A stretch of DNA of 64,000 nt from Doryteuthis pealeii (taxonomy: Eukaryota; Mollusca; Cephalopoda; Myopsida; Loliginidae). Shown here piece by piece: positions 1 through 10,777 of the stretch (positions are counted from its first letter, which is position 1; every line of letters starts with the position of its first letter). Where the stretch lies: the NCBI GenBank assembly GCA_023376005.1, contig CM042147.1:120025787-120089786 (forward strand). The letters run 5' to 3'. The translations under genes were made by a program, and so were the position numbers. The notes under the pieces are model-generated. The model did not search any database, was not told the DNA's origin, and worked only from the letters and a program-made list of their open reading frames with translations.

Positions 1-404
1 CGTATGAGACGACTTCATTCTGCTTAGAGCTTAAACGCTGTGTACCAGCAAAGAAAACTCTCTTTATTAAAAATGAGTTACAAAATACTGCACTGAACAC
101 AACAGCATATGGAAGATTGAAAAAAAAAGATACAATGAACTGATGAGTCAAAATTAAAGCTTTTTGGAAGTAAACGAGTGTTTATCAGACGAACGAATGA
201 ATGAAAATTGCATTGTTTCAACTTTTATCCATGGTGGTGGTGCTGCTGTAATGGTTAGTGGTTTTGGGGAGGTGGTATTGCAAGACAATTTCCGATTGCC
301 GTATTATTTGAATAAAATATTGTCTTAAAAACAAGATCATAATAAGAACACAGCTCAAAACTATGTACAGATTATCTAAAATCAAACGGGACTATTTCTT
401 AGGT

Positions 405-900
405 GAGGCTTGATGATTAGTATTATTTGGATTATTTGGACTATTGTCCTCATCTTCATTGTTATCTGGACTGAATAAAGGATGAGGTTCAAAGTTCTGT
501 GATGGCTCCCGGTTACGACAAGAAGGTTCCCGATTACGACATAAAGGAGTTAGGTTAAGACAGTTCTAAGTGACAGTTATCTCTAGACTGCAGGTTCAAT
601 CCTGGACAGGGCAACAGCAAACATAGAATAATAATTAAACACCGATACCCGCTATGGTTAGCGGAATGAGAACAGGATAACCCCCGTGGACTGAATAAAG
701 GGTTAGGTTTAAATGTCTGTGATGGCTCCGATTACGACAAGAAAGTTCGATTACGACAGAAGGTTTACGAGAGTTCGAATAGAAGGTTCCCGAGTCCGAC
801 AAAAAATACTGAAGAAGACCGGATGCCACATAGGCCGAAACGTTGTACAGATAACAATGAAGATGAAGACAATAGCCCGAATAATCCAAATAATACGAAG
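405..900 (+). mobile_element. DK retroposon with inverted flanking piece
   Basis: The main unit runs from about 546 to 900. It has a tRNA-like head with a B-box match GGTTCAATCC at 593-602, a middle with AGCTATGG-type SINE sequence, short direct repeats of the type GACAAGAAGGTTCCCGA, and a 3' segment with CTGAAGA (809-815) and GAAA (837-840). Positions 415-470 are an inverted copy of the 3' end, so the element is bounded by inverted repeats of roughly 50 bp. Related copies occur at 2334, 14427, 16240, 24575, 25260 and 41300. It is non-coding; the open frames over it are repeat-derived. Confidence 0.75.
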
Positions 901-1500
901 TTAAGGGAATTTTTCAAATTTTGACTTGGTTCACTCAGACTCCAGATCTTTCACTATGTGCCTATATTAACCGAAGTTTGTCTCCAAAAACGTTTTAAAT
1001 AGTCATATGAGTGCCGAAAAGTAACCTTGTATTTGTGTTAAACCAGGGTTTCCCCAAACTTTTACTTGATGCATCCCTTGAAATTAAAACTTCTCAAACA
1101 TTTTACATGATTCACTTATTGTAACCAAATTTCAATTTCTATTCACGTCCAAATAAGTTAATTGAAATTTTAAACATTTTTCTTGGACTCAGGGGATACC
1201 ATGATGAGAGGGCTTCATTTTTAAGATGTTTTCAATTTCAGGATTAATTATTTTTCAAAATACAGAAAAGTTATTATAGATGGAATATTGAATCCTATAA
1301 TAACACCCACACAACCAAATACATGGCAATACTGAAACTGAGTTAATAAATGAAGATCCGGATATATTTAGTCCAAGTGGAATTTTTTGTTAACAATAAT
1401 TTGATTTTAATTTCATTCATTAAAAAACTGTTATCATGGATAAGAATCAAAATTGTAATTTAATTCTAATTCTTATTATTTGATATAATGAATATGTAAA
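901..1500. other. AT-rich spacer, possible decayed hAT end
   Basis: No gene seen. CAGGGTTTCCCCAAAC near 1046 resembles a hAT-type terminal repeat, but no matching inverted end was found nearby. Confidence 0.3.
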
Positions 1501-1589
1501 TACCTTGGTACCCCCTCACTATAATCTGATTGGACAGTGTCATGTATAAATAGTCGACACTGTGTTGGTCCTCTACCTTATGCCTACAA

Positions 1590-1888
1590 CGCGTCCTTCG
1601 GGACGGGGGTCCAGTGCGCTTCGGCCACTGGACCGGTGAGATGGTAAATTATTAGCGTCGATCCCAGAGGGCCATCCCTCCAGGCAATACCTGCCCCCTT
1701 GATTTAAAGGGACAGGGCTGGGTTTATTGCCCAGCGCCTGGTGCCCCCCCCCCTTGAGGGGGAATGCCGACGGGATCGACGCAATTTTTCTACCCACCAC
1801 CCATGAGTCTCGGCTTGTGGGTGGTCCCACATAAATAGGGCCTTCGTGCCTGACTCGGTACGCGTGGGGTACTGGGAAAATAAACCTA
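1590..1888 (+). mobile_element. GCR structured retroposon, full-length copy
   Basis: GC-rich non-coding element flanked by the direct repeat ATGCCTACAA at 1580-1589 and 1889-1898, a target-site duplication. It contains successive potential hairpins: CGTCC(TTCG)GGACG, GTCCAGTG..CACTGGAC with a TTCG loop, CTGGG(TTTATTG)CCCAG, CCCCC(TTGA)GGGGG, and CACCCATGAG..TTGTGGGTG. An 11-bp long-range pairing GCGTCGATCCC/GGGATCGACGC encloses the middle hairpins. No convincing pol III A/B boxes or coding frame. Other copies: 32473, 34810-35650 (tandem), 37520-37925 (tandem), 49493, 54664. Confidence 0.85.
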
Positions 1889-2149
1889 ATGCCTACAAGC
1901 TAACTTACTCGCTAGACGACACCCCGACTGCTCGGAGACGGATTGCTATTCGATGTACCAATTACTACTGCGATAATATACCCAATACAACTTCAGAATA
2001 TATCCCTTAACCCGGGTATATCATTATTTTTCTTTCTTTTTTTTAAATATTTTTATTCTTATTGAATAATCTTTTTTTTTTCTTTTCTAATGACATCTCG
2101 TAACCTATTATAAAAAGGCATATTTTTTAAGAGAAAAGTTGTTGACATG

Positions 2150-2263
2150 CAACTCTACTTTGGCCCCTAATTGGGCTAGACAAGCAGTCGGAAAGGTCCC
2201 CTCCGATCAATGGGCTGGTCACGTCAAGCCCTAGAACCTATATGATTGTTCCAATCCTATTTT
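2150..2263 (+). repeat. R5 interspersed repeat fragment
   Basis: Shares CGATCAATSGGCTGGTCA..CTAGMACCTATATGATTG with segments at 7585 and 38850. Probably a SINE body; function unknown. Confidence 0.6.
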
Positions 2264-2333
2264 GGAAGTGCGTGGTATAATGGTTAGAGTCGTAGGAAAT
2301 GTATTCGTCGATCCGAGTTCAAATCCTGGACGA
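2264..2333 (+). mobile_element. SINE-A head fragment
   Basis: tRNA-like promoter region with GGTATAATGGTTAGAG (A-box side) and GAGTTCAAATCC (B box). It is truncated where DK sequence begins. A processed tRNA-derived repeat, not a functional tRNA gene. Confidence 0.7.
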
Positions 2334-2690
2334 GATTAGTATTATTTGGATTATCTTCATTGTTATCTGTACAACGTTTCGGCCGATGTGCCCTCTGGTC
2401 TTCTTCAGCTATTTCTTGACGGACTCGGGAACTTTCTCGAACTTGGGAACCTTTAATTCGAACTCGGGAACCTTCTTGTCGTAATCGGGAGCCATCACAG
2501 AAATTTTAACCTAACCCTTTATTCAGTCCACGGGGGTATCCTGTTCTCATTCCGCTAACCATAGCTGGGGTATAGGTGTTAATTATTATTCTATGTTACT
2601 GTTGCCCCTGACGAGGATTGAACCTGCAGTCTAGAGATAACTGTCACTTAGAACTGTTTTAACCTAACTCCTTTATCTACTAGCCGAGCT
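2334..2690 (-). mobile_element. DK retroposon
   Basis: Nearly complete copy. The hammerhead-like 3' segment reads on the minus strand with CTGAAGA at 2408-2402 and GAAA near 2380-2377. The GAACCTTCTTGTCGTAATCGG repeats lie in the middle and the tRNA-like head (B box GGTTCAATCC) near 2610-2680. Confidence 0.75.
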
Positions 2691-2790
2691 TGATAACTGT
2701 CAGTTTCTCGCCTATGCAATTTTCAAATCAAATATCATAGGCGAAAAACTATCAGTTACCAAGTGCCGTTGACTTTGTCTTCGCTGTCCT
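2690..2790. repeat. F1 foldback repeat
   Basis: Arms carrying AACTGTCAGTTTCTCGCCTATG and its complement flank a short AT spacer. The outer sequence GCCGTTGACTT matches F1 arms at 5772, 9828, 13397 and 44334. A small inverted-repeat element of unknown mobilisation. Confidence 0.6.
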
Positions 2791-3334
2791 TATATATATT
2801 ATAGATTTATATCTACTGATCTATGTTTCGGATTGTTTATAGAGAAATGTATTCCAAGAAAAAGGCGCCAAAATATGTAGGTTACGAGGTATGACAGTGC
2901 CAGTCTCCTCACAGAATATCTGAATGTCAAAGTCTGTGCATATATCATTTTGTATTTTTTTTTCTTTTCAATCTTTCTAATGATTTTCTTGATTTGCGAG
3001 ATGAATTAATAACCCCCCCCCCAACAACAAAGATGCTAGCGTTATTTAGCGTCATGTTAGCGCACTTGCTACAAACAATGATAACCTCTTTAAAATATCC
3101 TTGATAATGATTCAAAGTAGAACCGAAAGTACTTGGAACAAATCTTTCGGATTTTTCTATAACTTATTCTCGATATCAAGAAAATCATTAGAAATCATTG
3201 TTTGAATGTATACATTCTGCCTATCAAATTCTTCCCCTCTGTGTATATCTTGATTACCTCCTCGTTATATATGTTAGTTTCTCTGGGAGAGTAGAAAGAC
3301 AGAGACATGGGAGAATTTGTTTTCATTGGGTTTA

Positions 3335-3336
<2 letters not shown>
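2791..3336. other. Unannotated spacer with R10 segment
   Basis: No gene seen. A C9 run at 3014. Positions 3232-3330 match 61448-61620 (CTTGATTACCT.CTCGTTATAT, TCTCTGGGAGA), defining repeat R10. Confidence 0.5.
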
Positions 3337-3383
<47 letters not shown>

Positions 3384-3460
3384 TTTGCCGGGGTTTTTTT
3401 TTATCGCAAGGGTTTACCGATAAGGTTTGTATATTATATATATATATATATAATGTTGTT
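3337..3460. repeat. (TA)n runs and H2 fragment
   Basis: (TA)22 at 3337-3381, then TTGCCGGGG..CGCAAGGGTTTA shared in inverse orientation with 47636-47690, then a second (TA)n near 3438. Confidence 0.8.
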
Positions 3461-3504
3461 CTGGTTCCAACGGGAGAAAATTCAATATTTTATATAAAAA
3501 AAAA

Positions 3505-3634
3505 AGGTCCGCAAAATGTATTATGTTCTCAGAAAGATTTTTTTATTTATTTTTTTATTCTTTTTATCTTACAAAATATAAGATAAAAAGAATATAAAAA
3601 AATCTTTCTGAGAACATAATACATTTTGCGGACC
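3505..3634. repeat. H1 foldback hairpin
   Basis: Two arms of about 60 bp begin and end with GGTCCGCAAAATG and its complement, with ATTATGTTCTCAGAAAGATT inside. Related arms occur at 11409-11520, 43320 and 50745; the last carries a hammerhead motif. Bounded by (TA)n. Confidence 0.8.
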
Positions 3635-3867
3635 TTCTTTTATATATATATATTATTATTATTGTTTTTATAGTATTAAAAAAAAAATTTTTTTTAAATA
3701 TATATATCTTAAATGATTTCAAAACTTCCCACAAAACGCAACAGCTACACGGGACTTAACGGTATTTGACGATCTCTGCCGAACTTTTAAATCTCCATCA
3801 AATTCAACGGAATAAGACCACAGTTGATTTTTAAAAAACACAGATGGAAACTTTTCAACTCTCTGAA

Positions 3868-3910
3868 GAACTCTCTGAAGATGGATTTTACTCCGAAAAT
3901 ATTAAGAGAA
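3868..3910 (+). ncRNA. Decayed hammerhead-ribozyme-like motif
   Basis: CTGAAGA at 3875-3881, a short GGA/TCC stem II with one unpaired base, then GAAA at 3895-3898 and ATATTAAG. The same signature recurs at 9550(-), 31520(-) and 46110(+). Stem I is not convincing, so probably inactive. Confidence 0.4.
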
Positions 3911-3984
3911 AAAAAAATTAAAAAAAGAAAATTTAAATAAATATGTTTTTCAACATAAATTTGCATTATTTTGCCTTCAAAAAA

Positions 3985-3985
3985 T

Positions 3986-4050
<65 letters not shown>

Positions 4051-4051
4051 G
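3985..4051. repeat. (TA)n(GA)n microsatellite
   Basis: Compound dinucleotide run followed by GGGGGG. Confidence 0.95.
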
Positions 4052-4345
4052 GGGGTCACATTCTATATCATATATAAGTGGAGTGGATATAAAGACACAC
4101 CCGGAAGAAAACCTTGCAAAGCCAACCAATCATTGTCTTTTAACTACTTTTTTCTCAGAATTTCGGTAGGTGCGTCACAGCTAAACACTTTAAGTTATTA
4201 CTTTTGTCTAATTTGCTTTGATGCCGATTCATGTATAGAATTATATTTTGCGTTTTCCGTTGTGTAACCTCAAGGAAGAATTAATTTGCTTTTAAAAACA
4301 ATTAGGTAGAGTCAACATGTGGGCGCTTTTTGGATAGATAAATAA

Positions 4346-4349
<4 letters not shown>

Positions 4350-4407
<58 letters not shown>
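4350..4407. repeat. (TA)29 microsatellite
   Basis: Uninterrupted TA repeat. Confidence 0.95.
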
Positions 4408-4573
4408 TTTGGTGTGATACCAAGTTTCTTGGTACAAGGTGATTCTAGGCTGGTCTTATTCTCTACCAGTAGTTTGTTGTAGAGTTCAGGTTCCGTATGA
4501 GAGCTCAATGTTTAATTATTGTAAACAGAGCAAAGTTATTTGTGAATACAAAGGCCTTAAATACCATGGGTAT

Positions 4574-4634
4574 CGTGGTTATGGACCATTTCCACTCGTG
4601 AGTATCTAGGGCCCACGAGCTTCTTCAGACCACG
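4574..4634 (-). ncRNA. Type I hammerhead ribozyme candidate
   Basis: Read on the minus strand: stem I CGTGGT pairs perfectly over 6 bp with ACCACG, core CTGAAGA (4628-4622), stem II CTCGTGGG against CTCACGAG with non-canonical closing pairs, GAAA (4592-4589), small stem III TGG(T)CCA, then TA as the U16.1-H17 cleavage dinucleotide. The conserved core CUGANGA..GAAA is intact. Stem II has one mismatch and an A.G closing pair, so activity is uncertain. Confidence 0.65.
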
Positions 4635-4683
4635 TATATCTTTTATTTAGACAGGCACATGGCAAAATTCATTTTAAGATATG

Positions 4684-4742
4684 CTGGTCTGAAGAAGCTC
4701 GTGGGCCCTAGATACCCACGAGTGGAAATGGTCCATAACTAC
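4684..4742 (+). ncRNA. Type I hammerhead ribozyme candidate
   Basis: Core CTGAAGA at 4689-4695, stem II CTCGTGGG/CCCACGAG (8 bp, loop CCCTAGATA), GAAA at 4725-4728, stem III TGG(T)CCA, cleavage dinucleotide TA at 4736-4737. Stem I is TGGT/ACTA with one G.U pair. It is the inverted partner of 4574-4634. Confidence 0.65.
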
Positions 4743-5397
4743 GATACCCATGGTATTTACGGCCTTTTTAATTGTCAGTCTTACTATATCCATATCTATA
4801 TATTTGCCTGGGTCATCGTGGGGTGCGAATGCTTATATTCTAAAACCAATAACCAAAATAGAAGTGGGTGGATTTGGCATTTAATAACCCACAAAGATTG
4901 ATTTTCCATTAAACAAAGAACCAAGCCGAAAAATAGATGGGTTAACAAACTTCAATATCTTTGGTGCAAAAATAAGTAATAAGAAATGAATAACAATGTA
5001 TCTGTCACTCTGGGCTGAAAACTGCGATTAACCAAAAGTTGCAGAAATCACCAGACCGAATCGGTCATCTAAGTGTTCCAGTGGCTGGTCGAGCTATGCC
5101 ACTCACGCAGACAGGAGTTGGGGGTTCGGTGTTCTGAAAACCCAAATAAAAAAATTTAAAAAAACTTTGTTTTGTTTTTTGGATTCGACCACTTTTGAGC
5201 GTTATAAGCTGTAGTGTGGACTGAGTGAAGAAAAAAAAAACAAACAAAAAAAACACGCAAAGATAAGAGTTGACTTTTACTTCAATATAAAAAAAAGATT
5301 CACGAATCTCCATTATTCCACATATTTTCACAGCCTCAGTAAATAAACAGAGGATATAAAACAACATCGTATAAGTCGTACATCCGAGTCAGTCAGA

Positions 5398-5402
<5 letters not shown>

Positions 5403-5440
<38 letters not shown>
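5403..5440. repeat. (TA)n microsatellite
   Basis: Simple TA run at the 5' side of a Helitron-like element. Confidence 0.95.
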
Positions 5441-5441
<1 letters not shown>

Positions 5442-5723
5442 AGTTTCGTATGTACGTGTCGACGTATAACTCTAAAACGGGTGGTCACTCAGATTCGAAA
5501 TCTTGCATACACCTTGATATTCTTCTAACTCAGAAATGTTTACTAATTAAGAGATATAATTAATCAATTAAGCAAAAATCACACAATTTGAAGAACTGTC
5601 CGTATACCAGCTCCTGCTGATAATAAAAAAATGTTCTTTTTGTTATAACGATATCAGCAGTGAAGTTTAGTTTTAGTGAATAAATTTCTCCTCTACCTGG
5701 GCTTCGCCGGGTAGCCGCTGCTA

Positions 5724-5724
<1 letters not shown>
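5441..5724 (+). mobile_element. Non-autonomous Helitron, 3' end clear
   Basis: The 3' end has the Helitron hallmark: hairpin ACCTGGGCTTCGCCGGGT at 5695-5712, 8 bases, then CTAG at 5721-5724 followed by T. The interior is non-coding. The 5' terminus is obscured by the (TA)n run. Different subfamily from 27024, 32304 and 54192. Confidence 0.75.

Positions 5725-5769
<45 letters not shown>
5725..5769. repeat. (TA)n microsatellite
   Basis: Begins at the T that follows the Helitron CTAG terminus. Confidence 0.95.
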
Positions 5770-5771
<2 letters not shown>

Positions 5772-5832
5772 AGGTAGCGTGAACATGGTGTCAACAGCGC
5801 CTGTTTACAGACAGTTTTTCATAGGCGAGAAT
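5772..5832 (+). repeat. F1 foldback arm
   Basis: GGTAGCGTGAACATGGTGTC..CATAGGCGAGAA matches F1 arms at 9828, 13397 and 44334. Confidence 0.6.
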
Positions 5833-6019
5833 ATTTTTTTTTATCCAAAACCGCCGGCTGCCGATTTTTGTCTTAATGTGTACGTATAGATATTTACCCA
5901 TGTTAAAGTAAGTCTGGCACAAGAGAACTTAATGAGGTATTTCGTAAGTAACAAATTCACCATCTTAGCAATTTCCTGCAGGTTGAGTTTGTCGAACACG
6001 GCTCTAGCAAACACAAATT

Positions 6020-6021
<2 letters not shown>
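5833..6021 (-). other. Unidentified short open segment
   Basis: A minus-strand frame of about 55 codons before it runs into (TA)n, with residues such as [17 protein letters not shown]. No family recognised. Could be a transposon relic or chance. Confidence 0.15.
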
Positions 6022-7120
<1,099 letters not shown>

Positions 7121-7126
7121 AGAAAA

Positions 7127-7205
7127 AAAAATATGGTATCCTGGGTATGACACTAAACTGAAGCCTGTGGCGATGCTCCAGTTCTGGAGATCTGTATCCC
7201 TACAG
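7127..7205 (+). repeat. R4 interspersed repeat fragment
   Basis: CTGGGTATGACACTAAACTG..CTGGAGATCTG matches 7735, 40069 and 62960. Confidence 0.6.
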
Positions 7206-7231
7206 AGGGCACATGTGGTGTTCTGGGTAAA

Positions 7232-7508
7232 TGTTAGGTTTAGACCTAACGAAAATAGTTACTCCCCTTGATCAGTAGGGGGCTGATGAGAACCAGGAAG
7301 TGGAGTTTCCGCCATGGCACTTTTGGATTGGGATTGGAATGGTCAGGACGCACATGCACAGCACGGTGGAGCTAGTTAAGTCACTTTTAGGGTAAAAGCA
7401 TTCTCTATCCTGTGTTAAATAAAAACTTGTAAATTTCCAACAACGTGGTCTTGCATTTTCATTCAGTGTTCCGTATTTTATCTGTATGTAAAAAAAAAAA
7501 ACATAACA
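7232..7508 (+). mobile_element. Putative solo LTR
   Basis: 277 bp bounded by TGTTAGG and CATAACA, i.e. TG..CA with complementary TGTTA/TAACA termini. Flanking GTAAA and GTAAG match at 4 of 5 positions as a possible TSD. AATAAA near 7420 followed by about 90 bp fits an R-U5 layout. No internal retrotransposon genes are present. Confidence 0.5.
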
Positions 7509-7584
7509 GTAAGACTCTAAACTTCCTGATGCTTAAGGGCGGATTCCATGTGGCTGAGTAGTAGCAATACAGCACTTAGGTCAT

Positions 7585-7715
7585 TACTTGGGCTAGACAG
7601 AGAAGCCCCCCCCCCCAATCAATCGACTGGTCATGCTCTAGCACCTATATAATTGTCCCGACCCTATTGCCCTTATAGCAACCCTCCAAACCTTTTTAGT
7701 ATATATGAGCTAGAA
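7585..7715 (+). repeat. R5 interspersed repeat
   Basis: CAATCAATCGACTGGTCATG..CCCGACCCTATTGC; homologous to 2150 and 38850. Confidence 0.6.
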
Positions 7716-7734
7716 GGCAGTGGTTGAGGATCTT

Positions 7735-7915
7735 AGTGTCTTGGATATTACGTTAAACTGAACTTAGTGGTGAGGTTCGAATTCTGGAGTTCTGGGGAGA
7801 GTGGAATACACCTTCATCGCCATTACTCCCAGGTCCACGCTGATCCGGAAAGATAGTACCTGTTAGGGTCCCATCTATCTGTCAAATAGATCTAATGGGA
7901 TTCCTATTAGATATA
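7735..7915 (+). repeat. R4 interspersed repeat
   Basis: TGGATATTACGTTAAACTG..CCCAGGTCCACGC..GTTAGGGTCCCATCTAT, shared with 40069 and 62945. GGTTCGAATTC resembles a B box, so it may be another SINE. Confidence 0.6.
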
Positions 7916-8018
7916 AATATTTGATACCATATAGCTGTGCGCAAATCATTTATATTAAGAACAATTACTTGAAGCTAATTATTTTCTCTGTGTATTATTA
8001 TCAGTTACTTGAAACCAT

Positions 8019-8036
8019 ATATATATATATATATAC
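8019..8036. repeat. Short (TA)n run
   Basis: TA repeat at the edge of the next element. Confidence 0.9.
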
Positions 8037-8129
8037 ACATATGTAAAAATGGAAATTGGAAATGAATCCGAGGAAGAATGAATAAAGAAAAGAAAGAATA
8101 GAATGGATAATAAAAGATGAATTTAATCA

Positions 8130-8172
8130 ATATCACTTACACATGTGTTTCGGTCAGTTCATCTGTGTGATA
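8130..8172 (-). ncRNA. Decayed hammerhead-like motif
   Basis: Minus strand: stem I TATCAC/GTGATA, a core reading CAGATGA (U4 changed to A), short stem II, GAAA, palindromic stem III CACATGTG and TA. The stems fit a hammerhead but the core substitution should abolish activity. Sister copy at 17050. Confidence 0.45.
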
Positions 8173-8184
8173 CATCTATACACA

Positions 8185-8476
8185 TATATATTTACCAACC
8201 CCTCTACACAAGCAGGATGAGACACAAGGTCTTCTTAAGCGGAGTTTAACAGGTTTGAATTCAGCGTTTTCCTTCTCCTTGACTGGTTACCTAGCCATGG
8301 TTAAAGAGTTCAGTCTACCTTGCTATTTACCCATAGGTGGATGGAGAATTGGATTCATACCTTTCTCAAGTGTATTAGCGCCATGTAAAATGCAAAAAGT
8401 TTCGTCCAGGAATTGAACTCGGGTCGACGGGTCCATTTCCTACGATTCTAACCATTACACTACATGCCACCATAAA
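8185..8476 (-). mobile_element. SINE-A, near full length
   Basis: Minus-strand copy. The tRNA-like head is at the right end (GTGTAATGGTTAGAATCG complement near 8440-8465; B box near 8410), the body contains GGGTAAATAGCAAGG and GCTTAAGAAGACC, and the tail merges into ATATAT at the left. Confidence 0.8.
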
Positions 8477-8739
8477 AAAAACTTTGAAACCATATAAGTC
8501 AGCAGTGGGCTGTTATGTTTAGTATCCTTCGACAAACTCTCTTTTTCTTATGACAGACAATTAAAAGAAGACAAAAAAAACTTAAATAAATGAATATGTT
8601 CCTATTGTCTACGTTCATATGTAAAACAATAAACTATTAATATCGGCGAGTAGGCTTGATTATACATCTGTCAAGGATTATGAAATGTTTACAGAAAATT
8701 ACATGACTTATCTACCATATAAAATGTCACCCATATTTC

Positions 8740-8815
8740 TTTGAATTTTTTTAGATGAGGCGTGATGTGTATAATTTTTATTTTTCGGACAGTTGTCTTC
8801 ATCTTGATTGTGGTA
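8740..8815 (-). repeat. DK-related terminal fragment
   Basis: GATGAGGCGTGATG..GGACAGTTGTCTTCATC matches the end segment of DK elements. Confidence 0.45.
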
Positions 8816-8938
8816 TGTAAAAACATTATTGTGTTAGTATAGCAATTAATTCTAAGGCTAACAACAACAATTCGTTTAATTCTAAATAATTTATTAACCA
8901 GCACATGAAACAATGAATAACAATATAAAGTATTTCCT

Positions 8939-9270
8939 GTATATAAAGTTGAGTTTAAGGGACTTACCGGCGCGTTGGATATCTGGTATCTTAGGGTGGT
9001 TTCTTGGAGCCCTTAATATCGCTGCCTCGTGGAACCGCTGGTGGAATCTGTCTGACTGTATTTTGGATTTGGCACCTAAACGTCTGGGCTCATCTCGTGA
9101 TTGGTATATCCAATCACAGAGAGCCTCTCCCTCACACACTCTATATACAGGAACTACCATTTTACTGACACAACAACATAATGTTTTGGTTGCTGTATCA
9201 TCCGGGCTTCCTGAAGTGTTCCCTGTTTATCCAAGCATAGCAATGACTCAATCTTGGAAATCATCTTGAA
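8939..9270 (-). pseudogene. Unidentified open region, both strands
   Basis: Higher GC than its surroundings and open on both strands (minus about 88 codons, plus 118 codons). The minus frame contains residues such as CDWIYQSRDEPRRLGAKSK and ends at a GTAAGT donor-like site near 8963. No domain recognised. It may be a transposon or LTR relic or a captured exon. Confidence 0.3.
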
Positions 9271-9378
9271 TAGTTTGACTGTTGATCAAGCAAGGCTTCA
9301 AAGAAGTTGAATTATTTATCTATTATGAATTGTTTGAATGAGTCATTCAAAAGTTCTTCGACGCCTTTGATATGAACG

Positions 9379-9383
9379 TGTAT

Positions 9384-9440
<57 letters not shown>
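9379..9440. repeat. (TA)n microsatellite
   Basis: Interrupted TA run. Confidence 0.95.
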
Positions 9441-9442
<2 letters not shown>

Positions 9443-9544
9443 CTTAAGAGTACGGACATGAATCCGACGGTATATGTACAGATAAAATGATATGAAAAAC
9501 ACATATATTGTTAAATTGAATTTATTTGTACAACTTTTCCATTG

Positions 9545-9596
9545 TTAATATTGCCAATATTTCGATTTCGGAAAAAAATCTTCATCAGAGCATAAT
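9545..9596 (-). ncRNA. Hammerhead-ribozyme-like motif
   Basis: Minus strand: CTGATGA (9588-9582), an unpaired A, stem II GATTT/AAATC, GAAA (9563-9560), stem III TATT(GGC)AATA, then TT. Stem I is weak. The flanking CATGAATCCGACGG matches the outer sequence of other (TA)n-bounded elements. Confidence 0.5.
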
Positions 9597-9753
9597 GATA
9601 ATTGTGACCGTTTTAAGATATGAATGTTTTAAACTAGATTCATTAAGAGAGAAACAGAGAATATTATGAATATAAACTGGAAATATTGTTTTTTCCCAAA
9701 AGCGTATGTCACGTTTGTTCATTGCGTCTCGTTCGTTTGGTGCGTCACACAAA

Positions 9754-9761
<8 letters not shown>

Positions 9762-9825
<64 letters not shown>
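9762..9825. repeat. (AC)n(TA)n microsatellite
   Basis: Compound run. Confidence 0.95.
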
Positions 9826-9827
<2 letters not shown>

Positions 9828-9829
<2 letters not shown>

Positions 9830-9895
9830 GGTAGCATGGATATGGAGTCAACGGCGCGTGGTTACTGAGAGTTTTTGTGCTCTGCAAGCTTCTGA
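9828..9895 (+). repeat. F1 foldback arm
   Basis: GGTAGCATGGATATGGAGTC..GGCGCGTGGTTACTG, homologous to 5772 and 44334. Confidence 0.6.
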
Positions 9896-9947
9896 TATAA
9901 TTACTCTATGATATTGGACAGTTTACTCATAAATATAGCATCCACAT

Positions 9948-9952
<5 letters not shown>

Positions 9953-10023
<71 letters not shown>

Positions 10024-10169
10024 ATTTTTTTCACACTTGCAAAAATTATAACAAATTATAAGAAAAGTGTCAAGTGTTTTTGGCCGTCTCTCTTCTCGTC
10101 TTGAGGACTAAAGTGCTACTTTAGCATATATATATAATATATATATATATAATATATATATACTTTAGC

Positions 10170-10205
<36 letters not shown>

Positions 10206-10262
10206 TATATATTATATATTAAATAATTATATATATAACAAAAATCTTTTTAAAGCCCTAAT

Positions 10263-10318
<56 letters not shown>

Positions 10319-10320
10319 AT
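9953..10320. repeat. (TA)n/(TG)n cluster
   Basis: TA then TG at 9953-10020, and broken TA runs at 10124-10314 around a short unique segment. Confidence 0.9.
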
Positions 10321-10508
10321 AAACAAGGTCAGTCGTTAGACTATTTTCTTGAATGTATTTGTTGGTGGAATCTAATGATATTTTCTATATGTGCTAGTGT
10401 GCACTTAGTTTGTTTAGTGAGTGTTTTGGTAGGATTAAACGCATGGCGTTAGTCAATCGCCTGAGAGCCTAGTTTGATAACTACTGCATTACAGCAGACC
10501 TCCACCTT

Positions 10509-10514
<6 letters not shown>

Positions 10515-10581
<67 letters not shown>
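10515..10581. repeat. (TA)33 microsatellite
   Basis: Uninterrupted TA run. Confidence 0.95.
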
Positions 10582-10584
<3 letters not shown>

Positions 10585-10775
10585 CCTTTCATTTCGTGCT
10601 AATGCACTTTGTAAATTCATCTCTTCTACCTCCAGCTATGAGTAAATAGCAGGACAGAGTGGGTCTTTTAGCCTTAGTAAGGTAAACGCTGAATTTAAAT
10701 CTGCAGTACTCCGTTTAAAAAGTTGACCTTCTGTCACATTTTGCTCGTGGGGAATGGGTTGGGCATATATATATA
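10582..10775 (+). mobile_element. SINE-A, 5'-truncated
   Basis: Body and 3' end only: CCAGCTATGAGTAAATAGCAGG..GTTGACCTTCTGTCACAT..GGGTTGGGCATATAT. Confidence 0.6.
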
Positions 10776-10777
10776 TG

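Larger units (their letters stand above)
4549..4768. repeat. Palindrome carrying two divergent hammerheads
   Basis: Arms of about 85 bp (GGCCTTAAATACCATGGGTATCG and its complement outermost) separated by about 50 bp. Each arm contains one hammerhead-like motif, annotated separately. The layout fits inverted terminal units of a Penelope-like element or retrozyme. Confidence 0.8.
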
